DNA of 64,000 nt from Bacteroidaceae bacterium (GCA_017525235.1 JAFXTC010000053.1:62001-126000), one strand, 5' to 3'; positions 50,650-60,047 are shown, counted from the stretch's first letter. Program-made: numbers and translations. The notes: a model not told the origin generated them from the letters alone.

Positions 50650-53600
50650 TTACTTAATCATTACCTTCTTACCATTGATAATGTTCAGACCGCGTTGAGG
50701 TTTGTTCAAACGCTGACCTGTCATGTTGTAAACAACAGTGTCCTTAACGTCCTTAAGGTCCTTAATGCCAGTAGCAGCTTCGCTATCGAAGAAGAATGCC
50801 TTAACACCAGAACCTGCGATGTCAAGGTAACCCTTGCCCGCTGCAATGGTGCTTCCTGCGATTGCCTTATAGAAAGCGACTCCCTCTGAACCTTCTGCGA
50901 GGATGTACTGAGAGCCGTCGGCTGTAACATCTTTCAAAGCAGGCTTCAGCAAGTTACTTGCAACGGGTGCAGGAGCAGCGGCTGCAGTTGCCAATACATA
51001 TGCACCTTCAGCTGCCTTCAGTACAACCGCCTCACCAGCAGGAGCCTCGGTTATGGGAGTCAGATGCACATAACCTTCCATAGTAGATTCTGTCACAGCA
51101 TAAGCCTCAACAGAAGACTTGGAGAAATCAACATCCTTCTCTGCAATATATGTGGCATAGCCTGCTGCGGGAACGAAGACAACGTTCTTTTCGGGCAGAA
51201 TTTCTTCACCCTTGGCTCCGAAGTTGTCGAAGCAGAAGTAGGCTGGTGTATTCATACCCCAATCGCCATTATCCGTGCTGCTTAGAGCGAAGCCAATCTT
51301 GGCAACTTCACCAAGACTAGAGAGGTCAACATAGCGCCAGTCGTTTATGATGTAAGCCGTTGCCTCGTCGCGCAGGTCGGCAAGGTAGTAGTCCTTGGTG
51401 CCTGTCACCTCGTCATCAGCATCATAGCCAATAATGGTGAGTTTGAACCAGTCGCCCTTGTCGAACTTCTTGGCAGAATAATCGCCTAATGTCATTGATG
51501 TGTAGGCATAACTGCTGTTGGTGATATAGAAGCCAGGAACAACAGCAGGCTCGCTAAGCGTTACATAACAGGGACCGTTGAACTCTGCAGCGAAGGCAAC
51601 GCCGTATGTTGCGGAGCCGTCGTAGCCGCCGCCAACAACATTGTTCCACTGGTCATCGAGCGTCTCATACTTCGTCTCGGTGCGGTTAGCATAGCCGAAC
51701 CAGTACCAATAATCCCAATCGCTCATGCAGCCATGGGCAAACTCATAGTCGCCACTCACGAACTCGGTGCGCTCATCGTCCTCTTCAGTGCTGACGCTGA
51801 TGTGCCCGTCGGCAGGCACCTCAAGTTCCTCGAAGGTGGCAATCTCAAGAGGCAGAGCTACATTCTTCTCGGGTAGCACCTCTGTGCCCTCAGCACCAAA
51901 GTTGTCGAAGCAGAAGTAAGCGGGTGTGTTCATGCCCCAGTCGCCATTATCCGTGCTGCTCAGAGTAAAACCAATCTTGGCAACTTCACCAAGGCCAGAG
52001 AGATCAACATAACGCCAGTCGTTTATGATATAGGCTTTCTTGGCATCGCGCAGGTCGGCAAGGTAGTAGTCCTTAGTGCCTGTCACCTCGTCGTTGGCAT
52101 CATAGCCGATAATGGTGAGTTTGAACCAGTCGCCCTTTCCAAACTTCTTGGCGAAGCTGTCGCCGCCAGTCATCGAGTTGTAAGCATAACTGCTGTTGGT
52201 GATATAGAAGCCGGGAACGACAGCAGGTTCAGTCAGCAAGTTAACATAGCAAGGACCGTTGAATTCGGCAGCAAAAGCAACGCCATAGGTTGCGGAATCA
52301 TCGTAGCCGCCGCCAACAACATTGTTCCATTGGTCATCGAGCGTCTCATACTTCGTCTCGGTGCGGTTAGCATAGCCGAACCAGTACCAGTAATCCCAAT
52401 CGCTCATGCAACCGCTATTGAAGGCATAGTCGCCACTGGTAAAGAACTCACGCTCGTCGTCATCCTCTGTGCCAACGCTGATATGGCCATCAACGGGGTC
52501 TGTGATGTCTGTAATGTCCTCGAAGGTAGCCACAGCAGGAGAAGTGGCAGGAACGTCAACAGGCAGTTCAAGGGCAGGTACACGGCCGAAGACTGCGCTC
52601 TGCTGGATAGCGGTGAAGTTGGGAGAACGGCCTGTCGTCTTAGATGTGGCACGGTGGTTGCCGATGGGGTCGCCAAAGTAGCCAATGCCGAGAACGCCGT
52701 CAGTGAGCTCAACGGTTGCTGATGTCCAGTTGTCAGGCACAGTGAAGGAAACGGTCTGAGCGGTTGGGGTGGCAGCGAACATGTACTGGTTTGCCTTTCC
52801 CTTTGTCACAGTTATGCCTTCTGAAGCTTGCTTATAGTCAAGGAAAGCATTGAAGTTGTGGATACCTGCCAACTTGTTTGCCGGGTGATAGAGACCGGAG
52901 TACTGCACGGTAACAGCATCACCGGGCTTCACGCTAGTCACGACTTCATCGCCCACTTTAATCTCGCGGTGGCAAGGCTTGGCTGTGATAACCTGATAAA
53001 CGCTCTTACCGTCAGCGCCGGTGAGGCAGACGATGTTGCGTCCCTCGGTAAGGCGGACAGTGTAGCTGCCATCGGCATTAGCCGTAACGCCTTCGGCAGA
53101 GAAGCCTGTGTAGGAAGCAATGTTCTCGCCGATAACGGGACGGGCCAGAGTGACGGAGGTGACGCCCTCAGGTGTGAAAGTGTAGTCGAAGCCATCTTCT
53201 GTGTCGAGATAGTAGAGGACATCGAACTCTGCATCAAGCTTCTCCTTGGCAACCTTTGTGTCAACGCCGTTAACTTGTGTCAGATAGTTCTCGTTGATAG
53301 TCATGTTGGGAGTGATGCCGGTTGCTGCTGCGCCGACAGTCACAACGAAGCAACCAGTGTTTTCTGGCCAGATGGCTCCCCAATCGTTACCGCCCACGAA
53401 GGTTTTCGCCGTTGCACCTTCATACAAATCAAGGTGGATGGCATCGTAGGTGACAAGCACGATGGCTGTTCCTTCGCCTACTGCCGTCAGCAGTTCATCC
53501 TCCACCTTCACGACGCTTTCATCAGCCTCGCCGTTTAGGTTGACGACGGTGAAATGGTAGTCAGGTTCGATGAAGTAGTTTTCAGTGATAGAGTTGATAA

Positions 53601-54567
53601 GCTCCCAGTTGCGCATGGGCAGGATGTCGTAGGTGTCGCCCACGTTAGCGAGCTGCAAGTGTCCGCGCTCGTTGATGTTGAGGAAGAGGTCGCAAACATT
53701 GTACTTCGAGTTCGACATTACGTCGTGGTCGATGAATTTCGGACTCATAGTCTCCATGTCTGCGTCGGTAAAGACGAGTTCGGGACGCTTGGTCTCATCG
53801 AGGCTCATGGTGAAGAGACCGCCAAGTGTCAGCTTGCCTTCCTTGCTGACGCGGTAGTTGTACTTCTGCTTGTCACCAAGTTTGAAGGTATAGACTGTGC
53901 CGTCTCCGCTAACGCTTTCAGGCAGAACCTCCTTGAATGTCACGAAGTGAGTTGTCTTTGTACCAAGGAAGAGAGTTGCTCCGGCAGGAACGGTGATGCT
54001 GTACATCGCGCTCATTGGAGCCTCAGCACTGATGGAGGCATTGAAGGTCACTGTGCCTGTGTAGGAAGCTGTGAGGTAGCCTTCTGCCTGGCGAGCCTCG
54101 GAGGGGATGATGTCGAGGTAGTAAGTGTTGCCGCTGAACACCATGAACATCTTGTGGCCGTTGGTGTATTCGCCCATCGTGGTGTTCACGGGTTGGCCTT
54201 CCTTCGATGTGACATTGAGGTCGAAGGTGTAGTCGGTGCCATACTCCCAACCGCTGTTCTTCACGGTAATCTCGGGCGAGAAGATGGCGAAGGTTGTGTG
54301 GTCGGCATCAATGTCGAGCTGAATGGTGCCGCTCACGGTTTCACCGTCGGCTGCGGTGGCTGTAAGCAGATAGGAGCCATCGGGAGCATCGAAGGTGTAC
54401 TTGTTGCTGGTGGGGTCGCCCACAGCCACACTTTCGCTGGTCGTCATATTGACCAACGACTTGATAAGCTTACTCTTAGCGTTCATTGTCACCTCCACTT
54501 GGGTGGCAAAGGCATTGCTCGCTGTAATCAGCGTTAGTGCCATGATACTTAGTAGAAACTTCTTCAT
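50650..54567 (-). CDS. Large secreted protein with two DUF4465 copies and a sorting tail
   Basis: Exported protein of 1305 residues; signal peptide about 1-21. The first half has several Ig-like and heme/cobalamin-transport-type beta segments I cannot name. Two near-identical copies of about 226 residues follow (around 680-1130), each with SGDYAF-like, CMSDWDYWYWFGYANRTE and YFCFDNFGA, the pattern of DUF4465. The C-terminus (VYNMTGQRLNKPQRGLNII, NGKKVMIK) is a type IX sorting tail. It is third in the riboswitch operon. DUF4465 proteins at such loci have been described, as I recall, as cobalamin-binding BtuH; that link is from memory and unverified. Confidence 0.8.
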   Translation of the reverse strand: MKKFLLSIMALTLITASNAFATQVEVTMNAKSKLIKSLVNMTTSESVAVGDPTSNKYTFDAPDGSYLLTATAADGETVSGTIQLDIDADHTTFAIFSPEITVKNSGWEYGTDYTFDLNVTSKEGQPVNTTMGEYTNGHKMFMVFSGNTYYLDIIPSEARQAEGYLTASYTGTVTFNASISAEAPMSAMYSITVPAGATLFLGTKTTHFVTFKEVLPESVSGDGTVYTFKLGDKQKYNYRVSKEGKLTLGGLFTMSLDETKRPELVFTDADMETMSPKFIDHDVMSNSKYNVCDLFLNINERGHLQLANVGDTYDILPMRNWELINSITENYFIEPDYHFTVVNLNGEADESVVKVEDELLTAVGEGTAIVLVTYDAIHLDLYEGATAKTFVGGNDWGAIWPENTGCFVVTVGAAATGITPNMTINENYLTQVNGVDTKVAKEKLDAEFDVLYYLDTEDGFDYTFTPEGVTSVTLARPVIGENIASYTGFSAEGVTANADGSYTVRLTEGRNIVCLTGADGKSVYQVITAKPCHREIKVGDEVVTSVKPGDAVTVQYSGLYHPANKLAGIHNFNAFLDYKQASEGITVTKGKANQYMFAATPTAQTVSFTVPDNWTSATVELTDGVLGIGYFGDPIGNHRATSKTTGRSPNFTAIQQSAVFGRVPALELPVDVPATSPAVATFEDITDITDPVDGHISVGTEDDDEREFFTSGDYAFNSGCMSDWDYWYWFGYANRTETKYETLDDQWNNVVGGGYDDSATYGVAFAAEFNGPCYVNLLTEPAVVPGFYITNSSYAYNSMTGGDSFAKKFGKGDWFKLTIIGYDANDEVTGTKDYYLADLRDAKKAYIINDWRYVDLSGLGEVAKIGFTLSSTDNGDWGMNTPAYFCFDNFGAEGTEVLPEKNVALPLEIATFEELEVPADGHISVSTEEDDERTEFVSGDYEFAHGCMSDWDYWYWFGYANRTETKYETLDDQWNNVVGGGYDGSATYGVAFAAEFNGPCYVTLSEPAVVPGFYITNSSYAYTSMTLGDYSAKKFDKGDWFKLTIIGYDADDEVTGTKDYYLADLRDEATAYIINDWRYVDLSSLGEVAKIGFALSSTDNGDWGMNTPAYFCFDNFGAKGEEILPEKNVVFVPAAGYATYIAEKDVDFSKSSVEAYAVTESTMEGYVHLTPITEAPAGEAVVLKAAEGAYVLATAAAAPAPVASNLLKPALKDVTADGSQYILAEGSEGVAFYKAIAGSTIAAGKGYLDIAGSGVKAFFFDSEAATGIKDLKDVKDTVVYNMTGQRLNKPQRGLNIINGKKVMIK
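51190..52545. repeat. Tandem duplication of the DUF4465-coding segment
   Basis: Two successive copies with a period of 678 bases (226 codons), for example GTTGTCGAAGCAGAAGTA at 51223 and again at 51901. Long stretches are identical or nearly so, pointing to a recent in-frame duplication; boundaries are approximate. Confidence 0.85.
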
Positions 54568-54596
54568 GTTTTTTTAGATTTATAAAAAGTTAAACA

Positions 54597-55871
54597 TTAT
54601 TGATTGTATATTATTTTTTTCCCATCTTTTATATATATGAATCCCTTTTTCTGTTGACTTTTGACCTTCCTTCCACAAAGGTCATACATAGCGTCAACCC
54701 AATTTTCGTTTTCGTTAACGTTAATAGAACCTATTCCATCAATATATTCGTTTGTTGATAGCGCCAGAAAGTGCCCGGGATTAATATAGACTTTGTGCTT
54801 GCCAAGGAGTTGCCCATCGGGAGACCATTGGAAAAGATATCCTGCCCCTTCAAATGAACCGGCATCTGTGCCGTAGATGTATCCGGTATATGGGTTTACA
54901 TAGATACCGTATGGTTGGTCCATATTGACAAAATCCTCTTTCAATGTACCTGGCAGTTTCTCCTCTAAGCCTAGTTCTCCTTGGCTTTCTATCATAAGCC
55001 TTGGATTGATGGTCAGATAGGAGAATTCATATCCGCCTGTGATATAGGAGAAACTGGAGCCAATAGCTAGGAAATTGCCGTCAAGAGTGGTGCAGTTATA
55101 TGTAGCGGGCTTGTTGAATGTGATATAGCAATCTTCTTCGTTGAGCGCTTTCTCACAGTCGAAAATAAGCCCTGAAGCAGGCATCTCATAATAGTCGCCA
55201 GGCGAGTTGATGCAAAGATATTGCCCGCTCTGCGACATTTTGCCATAAAGATTAGGTACGTGTGTATCTATTTCTTTTTCTACTAGCATGGTGCTTGCAT
55301 TGATGATACTCACCGTTGTCTCATAGTCGTGGTCTTCTTGCATCGCATAACCGCCAGTATTGGCTACAAAGAGACGTCCGTTGTAAAGTGCAATGCCCTC
55401 TGGTTCGTAACCCACTTCACAAGTGGCAACGACCTTAAAGTTGCTGATGTCAATCTTTGCTACAAAGCCTTTGTCAAAGTATTGGGTCCCGTTCACTGTC
55501 TCGCACTCATGGCCATAACTGGTGACATAGACGTATCTTCCGTCGGTACAGAGTTTGCGGTTGTTGGGAATATCTTCCGTTGCAGCTACAGCCTTACCTT
55601 CAGGTGTAATGAACTGAACAATATTCGACCAGTTGATGGCGATGGCGATGAGATTTTCGTTTACCTGTATGATATCATTGGGCGTATCGCCAAGCTTGTA
55701 ACCATTCTGGTCACGGAACCATTGGTTACTTACAATTGTTCCGTCCTCAAAGTAAGTAAGGCGACCGTTGTCAGCTTGCCAAAGACCTTCGTTGAGGAGG
55801 AGAATCTTTTCTTGCGCGTACATACCGATTATATATAGGGCAAGGTTGAGGAATGTCAAGAGTCGTTTCAT
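54597..55871 (-). CDS. BtuG-like surface beta-propeller with C-terminal sorting tail
   Basis: Protein of 424 residues, probable seven-bladed propeller of the YncE/DUF5074 type. Sec signal peptide (1-19) without lipobox, then repeated blade-like words (KLCTDGRYVYVTSYG, GIALYNGRLFVANTGG, YGIYVNPYTGYIYGTDAGS). The last 35 residues (AMYDLCGRKVKSQQKKGFIY, KDGKKIIYNQ) form a type IX-style tail. In Bacteroides, BtuG is a surface lipoprotein that captures cobalamin and hands it to BtuB. Position beside btuB, a 4-base overlap with it and the shared riboswitch support the same role, with a different anchoring route. Confidence 0.82.
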   Translation of the reverse strand: MKRLLTFLNLALYIIGMYAQEKILLLNEGLWQADNGRLTYFEDGTIVSNQWFRDQNGYKLGDTPNDIIQVNENLIAIAINWSNIVQFITPEGKAVAATEDIPNNRKLCTDGRYVYVTSYGHECETVNGTQYFDKGFVAKIDISNFKVVATCEVGYEPEGIALYNGRLFVANTGGYAMQEDHDYETTVSIINASTMLVEKEIDTHVPNLYGKMSQSGQYLCINSPGDYYEMPASGLIFDCEKALNEEDCYITFNKPATYNCTTLDGNFLAIGSSFSYITGGYEFSYLTINPRLMIESQGELGLEEKLPGTLKEDFVNMDQPYGIYVNPYTGYIYGTDAGSFEGAGYLFQWSPDGQLLGKHKVYINPGHFLALSTNEYIDGIGSINVNENENWVDAMYDLCGRKVKSQQKKGFIYIKDGKKIIYNQ

Positions 55872-57904
55872 ACGCCAAATGATAAAGTGAGTTTATAGTT
55901 ACGACCAGGCATAGGGTAGCGTGGTAAGTGTTCGTATTGAATATCGAGTACGTCGCAGACTTCTAAACAGAGACCAAGTGATACTTTCTTTATATTATGG
56001 GTGTAGGACAGTTTAATGTCAACGTTATGATAAGGTGCGAGGATATCATCGGGGTCGGCTTTGCTCCACATGCGCTCTCCTACATAAAGATACGATGTGG
56101 TAAACTGGAGCGTTTTCCAACCAACTATTCCAGTAATCCCCGAAGAAAAGGCTGGCGAATAACAAATCGGCTTATCATACATATCTACGTCTGTCGGATC
56201 TGTTCGGTCAACATCCCTTTGCCAAGTGAGAGATGTGAGAAGTGAGAAATTCCACGTTTTCGTGTGATAATGTCCTTTGAGTGTTGCGTTCAATCCTCGG
56301 CAGAAGGTATAGCCGTAATTCATCATCGACCAAGTATATGTACCCTTGAGCGGCAGGCAGACAATGCGATTCTCTATTTTATTTTGATATATGTCGGCTT
56401 GAACATCCATTGAACATTGACCATTGAACATTGGCCATTGACAATGATATTCGAGGCCAAGGTTAAACTGCTTGGTATACTCTGGTTTAAGGTTACGGTT
56501 GCCTACCTGTGTATAATAAAGATCGTTGAGGGTTGGGGCCCGGAAGATTTCCTTGTACCAGCCTCGAACGGTTACCCCGTAAAAAGTGTAGGCCAAAGAT
56601 ACGGCAGGAGTCCATCTGTCTAGTGGGTCGGCTGCTCCTACATGCGCAAAGGTCCAGTCGGAATATCGTTGATGGAGTGCAGAGACTGCGGCTTGTATGT
56701 TCTTCCAATTCATCTGAGCGGCAAACACAAGTTTTTGGTCTACTCGTTTAACATCGTCAAAACGCTTCAGGTCGGCTTCCAAAATACTATACCTGATGTC
56801 GTAGCTTGAAGAGAACGACAGCCAGTCCCAAGGCATATAGGCAGCACAAAGAGCACTATAGACATCCTGTTGCCAATAGTGATTATCTACGCGGGGCGTA
56901 TTCTGGTTTTCTGGAAAATTAGTACAGTAGCGCAAGGATTCGTTGGTGTACTTGGCGTTGGCCTTGAATAAGAGTTTCTTTAAAAACCGCTCCTGATAGC
57001 TAGCTTGCACAAAGAAGTCGCGGTCCCATTCGCGACCAATATTTGTGTATTTGTCACTTAGCCTGCGTACAATACCACCCGGACAGCCCCGTTCTGAATC
57101 GTAATAATAAACATGTGAAGAGAAGCCACCCTTGAACAAGGCACCCTCAATGCGGCCGTATCGTATGTCGCTGTTGGAACGTCTGCCCACAGTATCTTCG
57201 TATTCTGAGTGGTAGCGGAAAGGATAATCGCCACGCGAACTACAGTATTCTCCATCAATGAAACCTTGCCATCCACGCCAGTTGAACTGTCCGTTTAACT
57301 TGGCCATCCAAGTATGGAATGATGCGTTGCGCAATTGTACAGAAATTGAATCGTGGGTAGGCCGACGCGTCTGTAGATAGACCGTAGCGCCAGATGCGTA
57401 CTCGCTAGCTGACTGACAGTAGTCAAGTTTGTTGGCATTGTAAAGCGCTACAGATTCCATACAGGAGAGTGAGAACTTGCCAAGATCAACAGTTCCGTTT
57501 TGGGCATTGGTTATACGGATGCCGTCTACATAAATACCCACATGCTGGGCTCCCAACGAGCGAACATTTACAGTCTTCAGTCCACCCAATCCGCCGTAGT
57601 CTTTTATTTGCACACCGGCAAAATATTTTAAGGCATCAGCTACCGATGTGGTGCTGAGTGCTTGTAGGTCGGCACCGCTCAGTGTCTGAGAAGTTGCAAT
57701 GGTTTTTGTGGGTAGTTTGACAGAAACTGTTACCTCGTGCATCTGCTTAATTGTATCTAGCTCGTTATTAGGATTCTGCGCACTGGCACTTGCTTTCACA
57801 ACAAATGCCAATGCGGTAGCCAGAATCGCTTGCAGATAGTAATTCCTTATGTTATGTTCACAGAACATTGCCACAATCTTCCTAAAGGTATGCCGGCTGG
57901 GCAT
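55868..57904 (-). CDS. btuB: TonB-dependent cobalamin receptor (BtuB-like)
   Basis: Outer-membrane receptor of 678 residues. The start is uncertain: the ATG at 57904 or one 12 codons later at 57868 (MFCEHNIRNYY), which gives a more usual signal peptide ending ASASAQ. A TonB-box-like segment (MHEVTVSVKLP), a plug domain (DALKYFAGVQIKDYGGLGGL, NVRSLGAQHVGIYVDGI) and a 22-strand-type barrel ending YKLTLSFGV are visible. The cobalamin riboswitch upstream assigns the substrate. A CCATTGAACATTGR repeat is translated within the barrel (about residues 486-500). Uptake needs TonB and an inner-membrane transporter, not seen here. Confidence 0.92.
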   Translation of the reverse strand: MPSRHTFRKIVAMFCEHNIRNYYLQAILATALAFVVKASASAQNPNNELDTIKQMHEVTVSVKLPTKTIATSQTLSGADLQALSTTSVADALKYFAGVQIKDYGGLGGLKTVNVRSLGAQHVGIYVDGIRITNAQNGTVDLGKFSLSCMESVALYNANKLDYCQSASEYASGATVYLQTRRPTHDSISVQLRNASFHTWMAKLNGQFNWRGWQGFIDGEYCSSRGDYPFRYHSEYEDTVGRRSNSDIRYGRIEGALFKGGFSSHVYYYDSERGCPGGIVRRLSDKYTNIGREWDRDFFVQASYQERFLKKLLFKANAKYTNESLRYCTNFPENQNTPRVDNHYWQQDVYSALCAAYMPWDWLSFSSSYDIRYSILEADLKRFDDVKRVDQKLVFAAQMNWKNIQAAVSALHQRYSDWTFAHVGAADPLDRWTPAVSLAYTFYGVTVRGWYKEIFRAPTLNDLYYTQVGNRNLKPEYTKQFNLGLEYHCQWPMFNGQCSMDVQADIYQNKIENRIVCLPLKGTYTWSMMNYGYTFCRGLNATLKGHYHTKTWNFSLLTSLTWQRDVDRTDPTDVDMYDKPICYSPAFSSGITGIVGWKTLQFTTSYLYVGERMWSKADPDDILAPYHNVDIKLSYTHNIKKVSLGLCLEVCDVLDIQYEHLPRYPMPGRNYKLTLSFGV
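56407..56445. repeat. CCATTGAACATTGR tandem repeat inside btuB
   Basis: Two full 14-base units (CCATTGAACATTGA, CCATTGAACATTGG) and a partial third (CCATTGACAATG). On the coding strand they encode the PMFNGQCSM segment. The same word occurs at the dgt/dut junction (37258-37281). Confidence 0.75.
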
Positions 57905-57961
57905 TTTCTTTTTCCATATGATTTTTTGTCATCCTTGTCCCGAGGATGCTTTTTTAACATG

Positions 57962-58110
57962 CAAAATGGCAGGTTTCCTGACTTTTGCCCGTCAGCGCGT
58001 CTTCCCGGAGTGTTTCCAGTGACGTTTTTGCGCTGCGAAGAAGGCAATTACAGTAGCGGGCACTGTTCCGGTCTTGCACCGGATTCCCTCTCTACTCTGC
58101 ATTTCTCACT
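57962..58110 (-). ncRNA. Cobalamin riboswitch
   Basis: On the minus strand the conserved core is easy to read: AGGGAATCCGGTGCAAGACC, then CAGTGCCCGCTACTGTAA, TCACTGGAAAC, GGGAAGACGC and finally the B12 box GTCAGGAAACCTGCC (complement of 57968-57982). Order and spacing match the adenosylcobalamin riboswitch class. It lies between the promoter at 58144-58174 and btuB, and should lower btuB operon expression when cobalamin is plentiful. Outer boundaries are approximate; an extra hairpin (58099-58124) precedes the core. Confidence 0.95.
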
Positions 58111-58143
58111 TAAAATGAGATGCAGGTATCACCATTTGCGCTG

Positions 58144-58174
58144 CAAAGTTACGAATAAGTGAGGATAATACAAA
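58144..58174 (-). promoter_or_regulatory. Promoter of the riboswitch-btuB operon
   Basis: On the minus strand: TTTG (58171-58174), 19-base spacer, TAACTTTG (58144-58151); a full match just upstream of the riboswitch. Confidence 0.85.
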
Positions 58175-58195
58175 ATAAAAATTTTATTTTTATTG

Positions 58196-58588
58196 TTATT
58201 TCTTGATGGAACCCATTTTCTTTAGTAAAAACCACCCTAACACATAAGCCACTGTGGCACCAGTAGCGTTTGCAAGCAGGTCAAGCCATTCGCCGCTACG
58301 GCAGGTTGTCAGATGTTCTTGGGCTAGTTCCAATAGTCCGCTCATAACGATGGGGCATAACCATCCAAATAATGTTATCTTGCCCACATGAATGCTCTCA
58401 TGTGTTCTCAGATATTCATACCAGATGACCAGACAGAAGCCTCCGTACATAACCATGTGTGTCCATTTATCTATAAACGGTACATCTTGGGCGTGAGGAA
58501 TATCGGGGATGGGGAACAATGAAAGGCAAATAATAACACATGCTGTGAACAATGCTAGAGGGTATTTGCAAATGTACTTTGTTTCCAT
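58196..58588 (-). CDS. VanZ-like membrane protein
   Basis: Membrane protein of 130 residues with four likely helices. It carries the VanZ-family landmarks FIDKWTHMVMYGGF, a middle SGLLELAQ and GEWLDLLANATGATVAYVLG. VanZ itself contributes to teicoplanin resistance in Gram-positive bacteria; for the many Bacteroidetes homologues the role is unknown. Divergent from the sodium symporter gene; upstream of, and in line with, the btuB operon, which has its own promoter. Confidence 0.85.
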   Translation of the reverse strand: METKYICKYPLALFTACVIICLSLFPIPDIPHAQDVPFIDKWTHMVMYGGFCLVIWYEYLRTHESIHVGKITLFGWLCPIVMSGLLELAQEHLTTCRSGEWLDLLANATGATVAYVLGWFLLKKMGSIKK

Positions 58589-58613
58589 TTTGAAAGTATA
58601 AACAAGTATTTTT

Positions 58614-58645
58614 GTTGCAAAGTTACAAAAATCTTTGTACTTTTG
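58614..58645 (+). promoter_or_regulatory. Promoter of the sodium symporter genes
   Basis: GTTG at 58614-58617, 20-base spacer, TACTTTTG at 58638-58645. Because it lies inside the upstream extension of the frame that opens at 58612, the symporter start is set at 58687. Confidence 0.75.
58618..58625 (-). promoter_or_regulatory. -7 element of the VanZ-like gene
   Basis: Minus-strand TAACTTTG about 30 bases upstream of the start at 58588. The -33 position is weak. It overlaps the divergent plus-strand promoter. Confidence 0.6.
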
Positions 58646-58686
58646 TGCGATTTTATCACTGCTTATCAGCGTTTTTGTTTAAAAAT

Positions 58687-60045
58687 ATGAACAACAGAGG
58701 GCGTTTTGACAGCAAACTTGGAGTGGTCTTGGCATCGGCAGGAAGTGCCGTTGGCCTCGGCAATATTTGGCGTTTCCCTACGGAAGTGGGGCAGAATGGT
58801 GGAGCAGCCTTTATTTTGGTTTATATAGCCTTTGTGTTGTTCCTTGCTCTTCCCGTGATGGTCAGCGAATTTGTCATAGGTCGTTCTTCGGGGGCCAATA
58901 TTGTTCATGCTTTCCGTAAACTTGCACCCACCAAATGGTGGATGATTGTTGGTTTTATGGGCGTGCTTGCAGGTTTTCTGGTACTTTCGTTCTACAGTGT
59001 AGTAGCAGGGTGGACGCTGAAATACACGATTGATGCCATTGCACACCGAATCAGTGGTACTGACCCGGCTCAGACTTTCAACAACTTTGTCTCAGATACT
59101 TGGAGTCCCATTTTTTATATGACTCTTTTTTTGCTGCTTACCCATTTTGTGGTGATACGTGGAATCAAAGGTGGAATAGAGAGGTACTCTAAACTAATGA
59201 TGCCTTTGTTGTTGTTAATTATAGTAATTTTGGTGGGTTGTTCTTTAGGTATGCCCGGTTCTGTAGAAGGTCTTCGCTTCCTTTTGAAACCAGATTTTAG
59301 CAAGGTAACACCTCACGTAGTGCTCAGTGCGATGGCGCAGGCTTTCTTCTCACTAAGTGTTGGTATAGGCTGTCTGGCAACATATGCTTCCTATTTCAAC
59401 AAGGACATGAATCTTTCCGGTTCTGCTGTTAATGTCTGCGCCATAGATACTATTGTGGCTATCATAAGCGGATTTATAATTTTCCCTGCTGTCTTCAGTG
59501 TGGAAGGCGTGCAGGCTGATGCAGGGGCAGGTCTGGTATTTATTACCCTGCCACATGTATTCAGCAGTGCTTTTTCGCAAATGCCTTTGGTGGGTTATGT
59601 GTTCTCAACCTTATTCTACTTGCTACTTTTACTTGCTGCCCTAACAAGCAGTATCTCCATGCATGAAATCTGTACGGCCTTCGTGAGTGAGCACTATAAT
59701 TTTAAGCGTAAATATGCCGCTACACTGGTAACATTGGTTTATTTGTTTTTGGGTGCCGCCTGTTCTCTTTCGTTTGGTCCGTGGAAAGATTGTAAATTGG
59801 CAGGAATGACCGTTTTTGACTGGTTTGATTTTGCTACAGCTATGTTTATTATGCCTGTTGGCGGAATCTTTATCTCGTTGTTTGTCGGTTGGCGTCTGGA
59901 ACGTGAACTGTTGACTAATGAACTTACCAACAATGGTATGTTAAAAGTTAAAGGTTTGAATGTACTTATCTTCCTGATAAAATGGGTGGCACCAATCGGA
60001 GTGGGGATGGTATTCTTGAACGAATTGGCAAAACTGTTTAATTAA
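58687..60045 (+). CDS. Neurotransmitter:sodium symporter family transporter, copy 1
   Basis: Inner-membrane sodium-coupled transporter of 452 residues, related to LeuT/TnaT-type amino-acid symporters. The unwound first-helix motif SAVGLGNIWRFPTEVGQNGG holds the sodium and substrate site; eleven or twelve helices are expected. The ATG at 58687 is chosen because the promoter -7 element lies upstream of it and downstream of the alternative start. A paralogue follows after two bases. Substrate is probably an amino acid or small amine but cannot be read. Confidence 0.9.
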   Translation: MNNRGRFDSKLGVVLASAGSAVGLGNIWRFPTEVGQNGGAAFILVYIAFVLFLALPVMVSEFVIGRSSGANIVHAFRKLAPTKWWMIVGFMGVLAGFLVLSFYSVVAGWTLKYTIDAIAHRISGTDPAQTFNNFVSDTWSPIFYMTLFLLLTHFVVIRGIKGGIERYSKLMMPLLLLIIVILVGCSLGMPGSVEGLRFLLKPDFSKVTPHVVLSAMAQAFFSLSVGIGCLATYASYFNKDMNLSGSAVNVCAIDTIVAIISGFIIFPAVFSVEGVQADAGAGLVFITLPHVFSSAFSQMPLVGYVFSTLFYLLLLLAALTSSISMHEICTAFVSEHYNFKRKYAATLVTLVYLFLGAACSLSFGPWKDCKLAGMTVFDWFDFATAMFIMPVGGIFISLFVGWRLERELLTNELTNNGMLKVKGLNVLIFLIKWVAPIGVGMVFLNELAKLFN

Positions 60046-60047
60046 GA

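Noticed and set aside
52828-54537. Long open frames on the plus strand opposite the 1305-residue gene
   Set aside because: They are antisense shadows of a clear secreted protein with signal peptide, duplicated domain and terminator; no promoter or family match on that strand.
58612-58686. N-terminal extension of the first sodium symporter
   Set aside because: The promoter lies within it, and NSS proteins start shortly before the first-helix motif, as the ATG at 58687 gives.
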